Shown: piece by piece, positions 1-6,827 of the stretch
Position numbering within the stretch: the first letter of the stretch is position 1
How the letters are laid out: every line of letters starts with the position of its first letter
DNA from: an uncultured Granulosicoccus sp.
GTDB taxonomy: Bacteria > Pseudomonadota > Gammaproteobacteria > Granulosicoccales > Granulosicoccaceae
Length of the DNA stretch: 9,044 bases
Direction of reading: 5' to 3'
Assembly: GCA_938016235.1 (NCBI GenBank)
Contig: CALLPU010000265.1
Location: 1-9,044, forward strand
The notes under the pieces: generated by a model
Database searches by the model: none
Told to the model about the DNA's origin: nothing
The model's input: the letters and a program-made list of their open reading frames with translations, nothing else
Translations under genes and position numbers: made by a program

Positions 1-957
1 TCCATACCCAAACCAGATGTTATCGATCAGAAACTGCCGATCCACCACCATGGATATGGCCTGGCGCATCGCCTTGTTATCAAACGGAGGTTCGGTAACG
101 TCCAGTTCCAGCAAGGCCATGGGATTGATCATGGCGTAGCCGTCGGTGGTCACACCAATGTCGTCTGATTCCCGCAAGCGCACAACATCGATGTTGGGAA
201 TGGCGCCAAACGCACCGTAGTGAACCTCACCGCTTTCCATGGCAGCCGTTCGTGTGGATGCATCCGGGATGATGCGGGCAACTATGCGATCAAGCAATGG
301 ATAGCCTTCGCGCCAGTAATCCGGGTTCTTGTCCAGTCTTATGTACTGGCCTTTCTTCCACTCCACGAATTTGAACGGTCCTGTACCAACCGGGTTGTTA
401 CTCAACTCGGCCTCTCGAACGTCCTTACCTTCGAGCAGATGCTTGGGCACGATAGGCGACTCGTATGCTGAAAAGGCCCGCATCATGTAGGGAGCGGGAC
501 GATCGAGATTGAATACCGCCGTAAGTTCATCGGGTGTGTCTATCGAACTGACTTCACGGAATGAATTGGGTCCACGCGGATGGAATTGCTTGAGCACGTC
601 CATGATGGTGAACTGCACATCGGCCGACGTAAAGGGTGTGCCATCGTGCCAGGTAACTCCTTCACGCAACTTGAACGTGACGGTTAGCCCGTCTTCACTC
701 ACTTCAAATGACTCTGCCAGTTCTCCCACCGGGTTCAGATCCAGATCGTAGTCCAGCAAACCGTTGTAGATCTTGGGCGCAACCAGGCCAATGGGCCCGG
801 ACGTGGACAGATAGGGCGCCAGTGAAGGAGGTTCAGGTTGAGCAATCATCACCATGGTGCCGCCGGCACTCTGGCTGAGCGCCTGCGTTGAAGCTGCAAG
901 ACCAACTGCCAAAAGACTGGCCTTGAATAAATTTCCGGGTCTGAAACTGCGTATCAT
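1..957 (-). CDS. ABC transporter periplasmic substrate-binding protein, family 5 (partial, C-terminus outside window)
   Basis: This is the N-terminal 319 residues of an extracytoplasmic solute-binding protein that delivers a solute to an ABC importer. I translated it by hand, since it has no stop codon inside the window. It starts at ATG 957-955, six bases after an AGGAG. Residues 1 to about 29 form a Sec signal peptide (basic MIRSFR, hydrophobic ASLLAVGLAAS, then ALSQS). Family hallmarks follow in order: IYNGLLDYD near 63-71, LREGVTWHDGTPFTSADV at 97-114, NPVGTGPFKF at 188-197, NPDYW at 211-215, and AMRQAISMVVDR at 296-307. These match SBP_bac_5 proteins (DppA/OppA/NikA type). Such proteins usually have about 500-540 residues, so roughly 200 are missing to the left. 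Permease and ATPase genes would be expected further left but are not visible. The ligand cannot be told from sequence; peptides are the commonest in this family. Confidence 0.93.
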   Translation of the reverse strand, partial: MIRSFRPGNLFKASLLAVGLAASTQALSQSAGGTMVMIAQPEPPSLAPYLSTSGPIGLVAPKIYNGLLDYDLDLNPVGELAESFEVSEDGLTVTFKLREGVTWHDGTPFTSADVQFTIMDVLKQFHPRGPNSFREVSSIDTPDELTAVFNLDRPAPYMMRAFSAYESPIVPKHLLEGKDVREAELSNNPVGTGPFKFVEWKKGQYIRLDKNPDYWREGYPLLDRIVARIIPDASTRTAAMESGEVHYGAFGAIPNIDVVRLRESDDIGVTTDGYAMINPMALLELDVTEPPFDNKAMRQAISMVVDRQFLIDNIWFGYG

Positions 958-963
958 CAATCG

Positions 964-968
964 CTCCT
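964..968 (-). promoter_or_regulatory. Ribosome binding site of the substrate-binding protein gene
   Basis: The minus strand reads AGGAG here, six bases before ATG 957. This is a strong Shine-Dalgarno match. It fixes the start codon and agrees with the signal peptide that begins there. Confidence 0.8.
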
Positions 969-1039
969 GTTAAGTGAATTCGGCTGAAAAACTCTTACAA
1001 AATCATTGCATGGTTTGATCATGCCCTGCACTGGGTACG

Positions 1040-1123
1040 CCTGACCGGCCGTCCAATCTGCACATCGTTTTCTAAACACTTCTGCAACGACGCGTGCTGG
1101 CACCCTGCGGCAGCCCGGTCAGG
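1040..1123. repeat. Perfect 9-bp inverted repeat with distant arms
   Basis: CCTGACCGG at 1040-1048 is the exact reverse complement of CCGGTCAGG at 1115-1123, with 66 bases between. A nine-base exact match inside a 271-base gap is more than expected by chance. It could be two half-sites for a regulator that loops the DNA, or the base of a long stem in the leader RNA of the leftward gene. No family-specific motif was recognised. Confidence 0.4.
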
Positions 1124-1156
1124 AAGACAGGCCGCGGTGCGTGTTACCGTTGATCT

Positions 1157-1186
1157 AAACTAACCCTGACACATGTCTGCTGTCAA
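1157..1186 (-). promoter_or_regulatory. Weak sigma-70 promoter candidate for the substrate-binding protein gene
   Basis: On the minus strand a perfect TTGACA lies at 1186-1181. It is followed after 18 bases by TAGTTT at 1162-1157, which matches TATAAT at only three of six positions. Transcription would begin about 200 bases before ATG 957, leaving a long leader that contains the 9-bp inverted repeat. The -35 is good and the -10 is poor, so this is only a candidate. No better promoter was seen closer to the gene. Confidence 0.25.
1167..1185. repeat. TGACA-N9-TGTCA dyad (possible operator)
   Basis: The arms TGACA (1167-1171) and TGTCA (1181-1185) are perfect inverted repeats around nine bases, with a smaller ACATGT palindrome at 1171-1176. 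The right arm is part of the leftward TTGACA -35 candidate. The left arm is part of a CTGACA that could be a rightward -35. A dimeric regulator bound here could control both divergent genes. Five-base arms can also arise by chance. Confidence 0.3.
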
Positions 1187-1228
1187 AACAATAGGCTTCG
1201 TCTGCGGAAGCCCACTGAACATCACGCC

Positions 1229-3424
1229 ATGAAAACTGACTCAAACAAACGCGCTCCACTGACAGGGTATTCGCAACGCTTATCAGCCAGACCGGGGCAA
1301 ACGTTCGATTTCAAACTCAGTGCGACGCATCCGGATAGAGACAAACAGGAACAGAGTCTGCCGGTAAAAACCTGGCTGACGCACTGCGTCTGTGCAGACC
1401 CAAACCCGGCTGGACCCGGTATTGTCGAGAATCCGGCTGATGAGTGGTACACACCCCAGAGCGTCTCAGTCGGGCATCAGGATTTTCAGGCAGGCTCCTA
1501 CGGTATCTGCCAGCAGCCCATCACCATTCGGCACGTCAATTCCATTGAACTGAGCGCCACTGTCTGGCCCACACGTCAGACTGGTTCATTACAGTGCATT
1601 GCATCCATGGGCGCACTGTCTCTAGGCATCGATGCAGACATGAAGCTGTGCTGTCTGCTGGGCCAAACGCTTTTGACCAGCCGCAGTGCGCTGGAAATAC
1701 GCCACTGGACGCAGGTTCAATTGCGCCTGCATCAACACAGTGATTCGCTCACGCTAACACTGTCGTGGCAATCTGCCAGCCAGTCAGCCACCACAGCCGA
1801 TCGCCAATCACAAGAGTTTCAACTGCCCATCCATGCACTTGAAGAGATTCAAGTATCTGATGGTGCCATTCTCATCGCTGCACAAATGGTCGATGCACGA
1901 GTAACGCATCACTTCAATGGAAAAATCGAAGCACCGGCTCTGTCATTGACAGGACAATCGCCCGCACAATGCCAGTCGTTCGGCTGGAATTTTTCTGAAA
2001 ACATGTCGAGCTGCACCGTACCAGGCTTGCATAAAGACACTGATACTCTGGAACTGGTGAACTTCCCGGCACGGGCAATGACCGGCAGTCGTTGGCAAGG
2101 ACAAGAGATGTCGTGGCGGCATGCACCGGCGTTATACGGTGCCATTCATTTTCACGAGGATGATCTGGTCAATGCGAATTGGGATACCACTTTTTCCTGG
2201 CAAGTGCCCGACGATATGCCCTCAGGTGTTTACCTCATGCACATCAGTGATGGCACACACGAAGATGCCCTGCCCCTGTTTATCTGCGCACCCCGGAATA
2301 AACCAGCACACCGGCTCTGCGTCTTGATACCCACGTTCACCTATGCCATTTACGGTAACCACGCCCGCCCAGACTGGGATCCTTCGTGGCAGGACTCTAT
2401 CGCAGAGATCAATGCCTACCCTTACAACCCTGCTGAGTACTCCGGCTACGGGTTGTCCACTTACAACTACCATAGCGACGGCAGCGGCATTTGCCACGCT
2501 TCGCATCTACGCCCCCTGTTCAATTTGCGCCCTGGCTATGTGACTTTCGCCAAAAGTACATGCTCCGGATTGCGTCACTTTCAGGCAGACAGCCATCTTT
2601 TTGCCTGGCTGAACGCCATGCAGAGAGGCTTTGATGTCATCACTGATCGTGAACTCCATGATGACGGTGTTGCCTGTATCAACCAGTACGACCTGTTGAT
2701 GACAACATCACACCCCGAATACCACACCAGCGAAACTCTGGATGCACTCACGCATTACCGCAACAATGGCGGGCATCTGTCCTACCTGGGGGGCAACGGA
2801 TTCTACTGGCGCATAGCCTTGCACCCAGAGCACCCCGACACACTGGAAATTCGGCGCGCAGAAGACGGTATTCGCGCCTGGGCTGCCGAACCGGGCGAGT
2901 ATTACCAGGCGTTCGATGGACAGTACGGAGGGCTGTGGCGTCGCAATGGCCGGCCTCCGCAAGCACTTTGTGGTTTAGGCTTTTCCGCTCAGGGGCAGTT
3001 CAATGGTTCGTACTACCGCAAACGTGCAGTTGACGACGCCATGGCGTGGATATTCGAGGGTATCGAAGACGACATCATCGGCGACTTCGGACTCTCCGGT
3101 GGCGGTGCCGCAGGCTTTGAGCTGGACCGGGCAGATGCCCGGCTGGGCACACCCGCTAACGCTGTGGTGATCGCATCATCGGAGAAGCACGGCGATGACT
3201 TTATCCTGGTACCCGAGGAGATGCTCACCCACATCACGACATTACCGGGCCCCGAAGCCAGCGAGCTGCTGCGCGCTGATATCGTGTGGTTTGATGTGCC
3301 AGGTGGAGGCAGTGTTTTCTCGGTAGGTTCGATAACCTTCTGCGGCAGCCTGCCTCATAACCACTTCGACAATTCAGTATCAACCTTGTTGCGAAACGTG
3401 GTGGATCACGTGTTAACCACTTAA
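1229..3424 (+). CDS. N,N-dimethylformamidase large (beta) subunit-like protein
   Basis: This 731-residue protein resembles the large subunit (DmfA2) of N,N-dimethylformamidase, an iron enzyme that hydrolyses dimethylformamide to dimethylamine and formate. The family member is about 760 residues. The opening LTGYSQRLSARPGQ is typical of the family. Residues of about 85-235 look like a beta-rich lectin-like domain, inferred from composition and position. From about 360 the conserved C-terminal region is clear: PTFTYAIYGNH (369-378), LSTYNYHSDGSG (409-420), SHPEYHT (494-500), GGHLSYLGGNGFYWR (514-528). The known enzyme binds ferric iron through two Tyr and one Glu; here Y372, Y412 and E497 are the best counterparts, with spacing close to the characterised enzyme. 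No signal peptide is seen, so it is probably cytoplasmic. The alpha (small) subunit gene, about 130 codons, is not adjacent. The substrate may be another N-substituted amide. The ATG lacks a good SD, but the start fits the family. Confidence 0.85.
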   Translation: MKTDSNKRAPLTGYSQRLSARPGQTFDFKLSATHPDRDKQEQSLPVKTWLTHCVCADPNPAGPGIVENPADEWYTPQSVSVGHQDFQAGSYGICQQPITIRHVNSIELSATVWPTRQTGSLQCIASMGALSLGIDADMKLCCLLGQTLLTSRSALEIRHWTQVQLRLHQHSDSLTLTLSWQSASQSATTADRQSQEFQLPIHALEEIQVSDGAILIAAQMVDARVTHHFNGKIEAPALSLTGQSPAQCQSFGWNFSENMSSCTVPGLHKDTDTLELVNFPARAMTGSRWQGQEMSWRHAPALYGAIHFHEDDLVNANWDTTFSWQVPDDMPSGVYLMHISDGTHEDALPLFICAPRNKPAHRLCVLIPTFTYAIYGNHARPDWDPSWQDSIAEINAYPYNPAEYSGYGLSTYNYHSDGSGICHASHLRPLFNLRPGYVTFAKSTCSGLRHFQADSHLFAWLNAMQRGFDVITDRELHDDGVACINQYDLLMTTSHPEYHTSETLDALTHYRNNGGHLSYLGGNGFYWRIALHPEHPDTLEIRRAEDGIRAWAAEPGEYYQAFDGQYGGLWRRNGRPPQALCGLGFSAQGQFNGSYYRKRAVDDAMAWIFEGIEDDIIGDFGLSGGGAAGFELDRADARLGTPANAVVIASSEKHGDDFILVPEEMLTHITTLPGPEASELLRADIVWFDVPGGGSVFSVGSITFCGSLPHNHFDNSVSTLLRNVVDHVLTT

Positions 3425-3440
3425 CCCGCACAGTTTTGAA

Positions 3441-3457
3441 TCTGCACGGCTTGCAGA
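3441..3457 (+). terminator. Hairpin after the dimethylformamidase-like gene
   Basis: TCTGCA (3441-3446) and TGCAGA (3452-3457) form a perfect 6-bp stem with loop CGGCT, starting 17 bases after the stop codon. No T-run follows on the plus strand. It is either a weak terminator, an RNA 3' end stabiliser, or chance. Its position just after a gene end in a convergent gap is the main support. Confidence 0.35.
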
Positions 3458-3504
3458 GCACGTCAGAAACTCAGAACGCTGGCTACATGTTGTCCGGTAC
3501 AGGT

Positions 3505-3517
3505 GTGTTCAGAACAC
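3505..3517. repeat. Perfect palindrome GTGTTC-A-GAACAC
   Basis: Six-base arms meet around one central A, giving a 13-base perfect dyad that lies 11 bases beyond the amidase stop codon. As RNA it could form a 5-bp stem with a CAG loop on either strand. There is no T-run, so it is a poor intrinsic terminator. It looks like a protein-binding palindrome, but sits between two gene ends rather than at a promoter. I saw no second copy in the window. Confidence 0.4.
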
Positions 3518-3528
3518 TCACACGAGTA

Positions 3529-4893
3529 TCATTCGCCGGATAAAACCCGTTCAACAGCCGCACCGATAGCCAGCAGTTTTGCATCGTGATGCAGTGGCAT
3601 GGCAATCTGCAATCCCGTGGGCAATCCACTGCGTTGCATCGGCAGGCTCAGTGCACACATGTCCAGCAAATTCCCCGGTTGCGTATTACGCGAGGCCAGC
3701 AAGGAACGCTCATGCCCTGGTGGCGAGGCCAGGTCCTGCAACGGCATGGGCAAAAATGGACAGGTGGGCGATAACCACACGTCCACGTCGTTAAAGGTGT
3801 TCATTGCCTTGCCAATGAGCTGCTGACGCCGACGTTGCGCACTGACAAAGGCATGGCCTGTCGACTCCAGCCCCACGGCGGCTCTTGCAGCTGTCACGGT
3901 GTCCACGCCATCCCGTATGGCGTGGAAGCGTTCCGGGGTCAGGAAGCTGATAAGTTCTGCAGGCACGATGGCCGTAAACAGCGGCGTACGCTCATGGACT
4001 TCGGGAAAATCCACCTTTATACGTTGCGCGCCATGCCGTTCCAGTAGCAGGCAAGCTTGCTCGAAATCTTCCGCTACCTTGTCGTCGAGATCCTCCAGAA
4101 ACAGATCTTCCACAATGCCCAATCGCAATCCACTGACCGATTCGCGAACGCCAACAGACTCGCCAGTCACCATTTTGTGCAGCAACGCTGCATCACCCAC
4201 GGTGCGACACAGGGGGCCTGCTGAATCCAGTGTTGGTGATAACGGAAAAATGCCGTCTGTTGGCCAGACCCCGACGGACGTCTTGTGCCCCACTATGCCG
4301 GTAAAGCACGCTGGAATCCGAATAGAGCCACCTGTATCAGAGCCCAGTGCCATGCCGAGTAATCCGGCCGACGTTGCGACAGCGGAGCCACTTGAAGAAC
4401 CCCCGGGTATTCTATGCACATCCCGATCAACCGGGTTCCACGGAGTACCTCGCGACTCATTGACACCCGTGGCACCCAGGGCAAATTCAACCGTCCGGGT
4501 TTTACCCATAACCACCACACCTGCACGCTGCAGCTGATCGACCAGGCGCCCCTGATCGCCGGTCAAATCGGCTGTGTCGGCGTTCGAGCCGTTGGTGGTA
4601 GGCATACCGTTTACCGCCATGATGTCCTTGACACCGATGGGCAGCCCCATCAATGGCCCCAGATCGGTGCCGTTGTTCAACAAGGCATCAAGGGCTGCAG
4701 CACAGCCAATCGCCTTTTGTTCATCCAGAAACTCGAACGCGTTGAGTTTTTCGGACTCACGTATCCGTTGCAGACAGGCCTCGACCGTTTGCACAAACGT
4801 ATTCTCGTTACTGCGCACACGTGCGCTCCAGGCTTCGATGCCATCAGCAAAAAGGTCGTCCTGTGAATCACAACGAGATTGATTGTCGGTCAT
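3529..4893 (-). CDS. Amidase signature (AS) family hydrolase
   Basis: This 454-residue enzyme hydrolyses a carbon-nitrogen amide bond using the Ser-cisSer-Lys triad of the amidase signature family. All three residues are visible: K89 in GLPIGVKD, cis-Ser S166 in GGSSSGSA, and nucleophile S190 in GSDTGGSIRIPA. The 24-residue gap between S166 and S190 is the family norm. Length is typical of free-standing amidases. It has no signal peptide, so it is probably cytoplasmic. The start at ATG 4893 is chosen because AGGA lies seven bases upstream; an in-frame GTG at 4956 would add 21 residues without SD. No gatB or gatC neighbour is present, so it is unlikely to be the tRNA amidotransferase subunit. 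The substrate cannot be told. It converges with another amide-bond hydrolase, which hints at amide use. Confidence 0.92.
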   Translation of the reverse strand: MTDNQSRCDSQDDLFADGIEAWSARVRSNENTFVQTVEACLQRIRESEKLNAFEFLDEQKAIGCAAALDALLNNGTDLGPLMGLPIGVKDIMAVNGMPTTNGSNADTADLTGDQGRLVDQLQRAGVVVMGKTRTVEFALGATGVNESRGTPWNPVDRDVHRIPGGSSSGSAVATSAGLLGMALGSDTGGSIRIPACFTGIVGHKTSVGVWPTDGIFPLSPTLDSAGPLCRTVGDAALLHKMVTGESVGVRESVSGLRLGIVEDLFLEDLDDKVAEDFEQACLLLERHGAQRIKVDFPEVHERTPLFTAIVPAELISFLTPERFHAIRDGVDTVTAARAAVGLESTGHAFVSAQRRRQQLIGKAMNTFNDVDVWLSPTCPFLPMPLQDLASPPGHERSLLASRNTQPGNLLDMCALSLPMQRSGLPTGLQIAMPLHHDAKLLAIGAAVERVLSGE

Positions 4894-4900
4894 TGCGTTA

Positions 4901-4904
4901 TCCT
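4901..4904 (-). promoter_or_regulatory. Ribosome binding site deciding the amidase start
   Basis: The minus strand reads CAGGAT, with AGGA at 4904-4901, seven bases before ATG 4893. It favours this ATG over the in-frame GTG 63 bases upstream. Confidence 0.65.
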
Positions 4905-6827
4905 GTGAAGTGCGCCGACAGATTACACCACTTGCGGTGCGCCCGGTTTTGGACACAGGCGAACCTTCCCATCGCTACCCACCCACAAGCTACAAACACG
5001 CACGCACTGCGCAGCCTTGCACACCGCTATCGTCGTGGGCTGGTGGTATGCATCGCCATTGTTCTCAACGTTCTGGCTGTGTGGGCTACAGTTCAGTTGG
5101 CGGAAAAGAGAATTCGCAGCGACGCACTCATCACGCTACAACGCCAGCAACAGGCCATCAACAATGCTGTTGATCGTGCTCGACACCTACCAGTAGCCAT
5201 CGCCCACCATCCCGATGTAATCACCACGCTGCTTGATACCAGCTGGGCCAACGACACCCCGATGCAGGGAACCAGTTTATCGGTCAGCCAATACCTGCAG
5301 ACGCTGAGCACCGCTGCCAATGCCAGCTTGCTGTATATCATTGACCCGGAAGGATTCACCCGAGCCTCAAGCAACTGGACTGACGAGGCATCCCTGGTAG
5401 GCAACCGCTATCTCTTCCGACCTTACTTTCAGCAGGCACGGCGCGGCCTGGAAGCCCGATATTACGCAGTGGGTGTCACGACGGGCGAAGCAGGGTACTA
5501 TTTTGCGCAACCGGTTTTCGACCAACAGCAGATTGTCGGCGTTGCGGTTGCAAAGATCGAACTGGAAAGTCTGCAGCGACAGTGGGAATCAGCTCGGGAA
5601 AACAGCCTGCTCGTGGATGAACATGGCATTGTCATCATTTCCAGCAACCCGCTGTGGCGCTACCGGTCGACACGTGAGCTGGATGAAGATGACAAGACCG
5701 CATTTCGCATGGAACGTAAATACGCCAATTTCACGTTAAGCCCATTGCCGACTCAAGGTTCACTCAACGATGATTCAGTGATCATCGATTCACAACCGTT
5801 TCTGATCAACAGAGCGCCGCTGGATGATCAGGGCTGGACGATTGTGCAGTTTCAGTCCAATGATGTCCTGCACCGAGTGGCTGCCGTTGCCAGCGCTCTG
5901 TCTCTGCTGTTGTGGGTGACAGGGTTGGTTGCCTATCTGTATGTCCGGGAACGGCAACGTAAAAACAGTCTCAGTGCAGCCGCTGAGGATGCAGCCACCA
6001 TGAGACAACTCAACGAACAACTGGAAGCGGAGATCAGTGAGCGCGAAAAGGTTGAGAAGAATCTCAAGGCAGCCCAATCCGAGCTGATCCAGGCATCCAA
6101 ACTCGCCGCGCTCGGACAAATGTCGGCAGCCATAGCGCATGAGGTCAATCAGCCTCTGTCTGCCATTAGAACCTTCAGTGCCAGCGCAAAGCTACTGCTG
6201 CAACGTGAGCGCTTTGATGAGGTGCACGCAAATCTGGATGAAATCAAAGCCCTGACGCAGAGGCTTGCCACCTTGACTTCCGATTTGAAAATCTTCGCAC
6301 GCAAGTCAGATGCCTCTCGAGAACCTGTCAAGCTGCAGAGCTGTGTGAGTACGGTGTCATCGCTGATTGCGCCAGAATTGGCATCACGTGGCATCCAGTT
6401 ACGCTGTGATCTGCCCGACGAACCGGTTATGGTGCTTGGCAGCGCCATTCGCATTGAACAGGTGTTGAGTAACTTGTTACTAAATGCGATGGATGCCACT
6501 GAGACAGTCGACAAAGGCGGTGCTATCAGCCTGACGGTATCGGTCGAAGCTGACAACGCTGTTATCAGAGTGCAGGATAATGGCTATGGCCTGGATGACA
6601 CCGCGTTAAACCGTGTCTTTGAACCCTTCTTCACAACCAAGCCACTCGGTGAAGGTGTCGGCCTTGGCTTATCGATTTCCTACGGTATCGTGGAAGAGCT
6701 GGGTGGTCAACTCAGGGTGCGCAATGTGGACAAGGGTGGTGCGCTGTTTTCTGTTCGCTTGCCACATCTGGTTGTTGCCCCCACCGAGACTGCCCAACCG
6801 ACTGGCAGTTCCGCCGGGTCTGGATGA
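4905..6827 (+). CDS. DctB-type membrane sensor histidine kinase
   Basis: From GTG 4905 this gives 640 residues of an inner-membrane kinase. A first membrane helix (about 46-64, VVCIAIVLNVLAVWATV) leads to a periplasmic double-PAS-like (PDC/dCACHE) sensor up to about 324, then a second helix (about 325-346), a coiled-coil linker, and the kinase core. H412 in AAIAHEVNQPLSAIRT is the phosphorylated histidine; the N box is NLLLNAMDA (523-531), G1 is DNGYGLDD (558-565), and F/G2 is FEPFFTTKPLGEGVGLGLS (572-590). The sensor contains SNWTDEASLVGNRYLFRPYF and, further on, YAVGVTTGEAGYYF, close to the succinate-binding region of rhizobial DctB. A C4-dicarboxylate or similar organic acid is therefore the likely ligand. 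The start is uncertain: between the amidase start and the first helix there is no in-frame ATG, only GTG 4905, TTG 4893, TTG 4932 and CTG 5007, none with a clear SD. A GTG at 4821 would lie inside the amidase gene. It overlaps the next gene by four bases. Confidence 0.92.
   Translation: MKCADRLHHLRCARFWTQANLPIATHPQATNTHALRSLAHRYRRGLVVCIAIVLNVLAVWATVQLAEKRIRSDALITLQRQQQAINNAVDRARHLPVAIAHHPDVITTLLDTSWANDTPMQGTSLSVSQYLQTLSTAANASLLYIIDPEGFTRASSNWTDEASLVGNRYLFRPYFQQARRGLEARYYAVGVTTGEAGYYFAQPVFDQQQIVGVAVAKIELESLQRQWESARENSLLVDEHGIVIISSNPLWRYRSTRELDEDDKTAFRMERKYANFTLSPLPTQGSLNDDSVIIDSQPFLINRAPLDDQGWTIVQFQSNDVLHRVAAVASALSLLLWVTGLVAYLYVRERQRKNSLSAAAEDAATMRQLNEQLEAEISEREKVEKNLKAAQSELIQASKLAALGQMSAAIAHEVNQPLSAIRTFSASAKLLLQRERFDEVHANLDEIKALTQRLATLTSDLKIFARKSDASREPVKLQSCVSTVSSLIAPELASRGIQLRCDLPDEPVMVLGSAIRIEQVLSNLLLNAMDATETVDKGGAISLTVSVEADNAVIRVQDNGYGLDDTALNRVFEPFFTTKPLGEGVGLGLSISYGIVEELGGQLRVRNVDKGGALFSVRLPHLVVAPTETAQPTGSSAGSG
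4922..4930 (-). promoter_or_regulatory. Extended -10 promoter candidate for the amidase
   Basis: The minus strand reads TGG-TGTAAT at 4930-4922: a TG dinucleotide in the extended -10 position followed by a hexamer matching TATAAT at five of six positions. No good -35 lies 17 bases upstream, which extended -10 promoters tolerate. Transcription would start near 4915, leaving a leader of about 22 bases that contains the SD. The site lies inside the N-terminal codons of the divergent kinase gene. Confidence 0.4.

Larger units (their letters stand above)
958..1228. other. Divergent intergenic control region
   Basis: These 271 bases separate two divergent genes and contain no convincing small gene. 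They hold the SD of the leftward gene, a 9-bp perfect inverted repeat with arms far apart (1040-1048 and 1115-1123), and a TGACA-N9-TGTCA dyad at 1167-1185 that overlaps possible -35 boxes facing both ways. Promoters for the transporter and the dimethylformamidase-like gene should lie here, which would allow joint control. The rightward gene has only a weak GGAAG at 1206-1210, too far from its ATG to be a good SD. Confidence 0.6.

Noticed and set aside
220..751. Plus-strand open frames of 83 and 80 codons at the left end
   Set aside because: They lie opposite the substrate-binding protein, whose minus-strand frame is open and full of family motifs across the same bases.
1098..1112. TGGCAC followed by GGCA, resembling a -24/-12 sigma-54 promoter
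   Set aside because: The GG and GC dinucleotides are one base off the required spacing and the -12 box does not match TTGC. The match on the opposite strand nearby has the wrong spacing too.
3899..4537. 212-codon open frame opposite the amidase gene
   Set aside because: It is antisense to the region encoding the amidase catalytic motifs, has Ser/Pro/Arg-rich composition typical of a shadow frame, and shows no recognisable domain.
4414..4882. Plus-strand open frames of 150 and 102 codons over the amidase N-terminal half
   Set aside because: Both are antisense to clear amidase coding sequence and share no features with known proteins.
3529..4893. Amidase as GatA, the tRNA amidotransferase subunit
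   Set aside because: No gatB or gatC is adjacent and the sequence outside the signature region does not look like GatA; a free-standing amidase is more likely.
4821..4904. GTG 4821 as kinase start
   Set aside because: It would place 24 codons inside the amidase gene with no SD and no recognisable N-terminal domain. It cannot be excluded, but GTG 4905 is the simpler choice.
4894..4956. Upstream in-frame GTG start for the amidase, adding 21 residues
   Set aside because: It has no SD, extends into the divergent kinase gene, and covers the extended -10 candidate; ATG 4893 has a well-placed AGGA.
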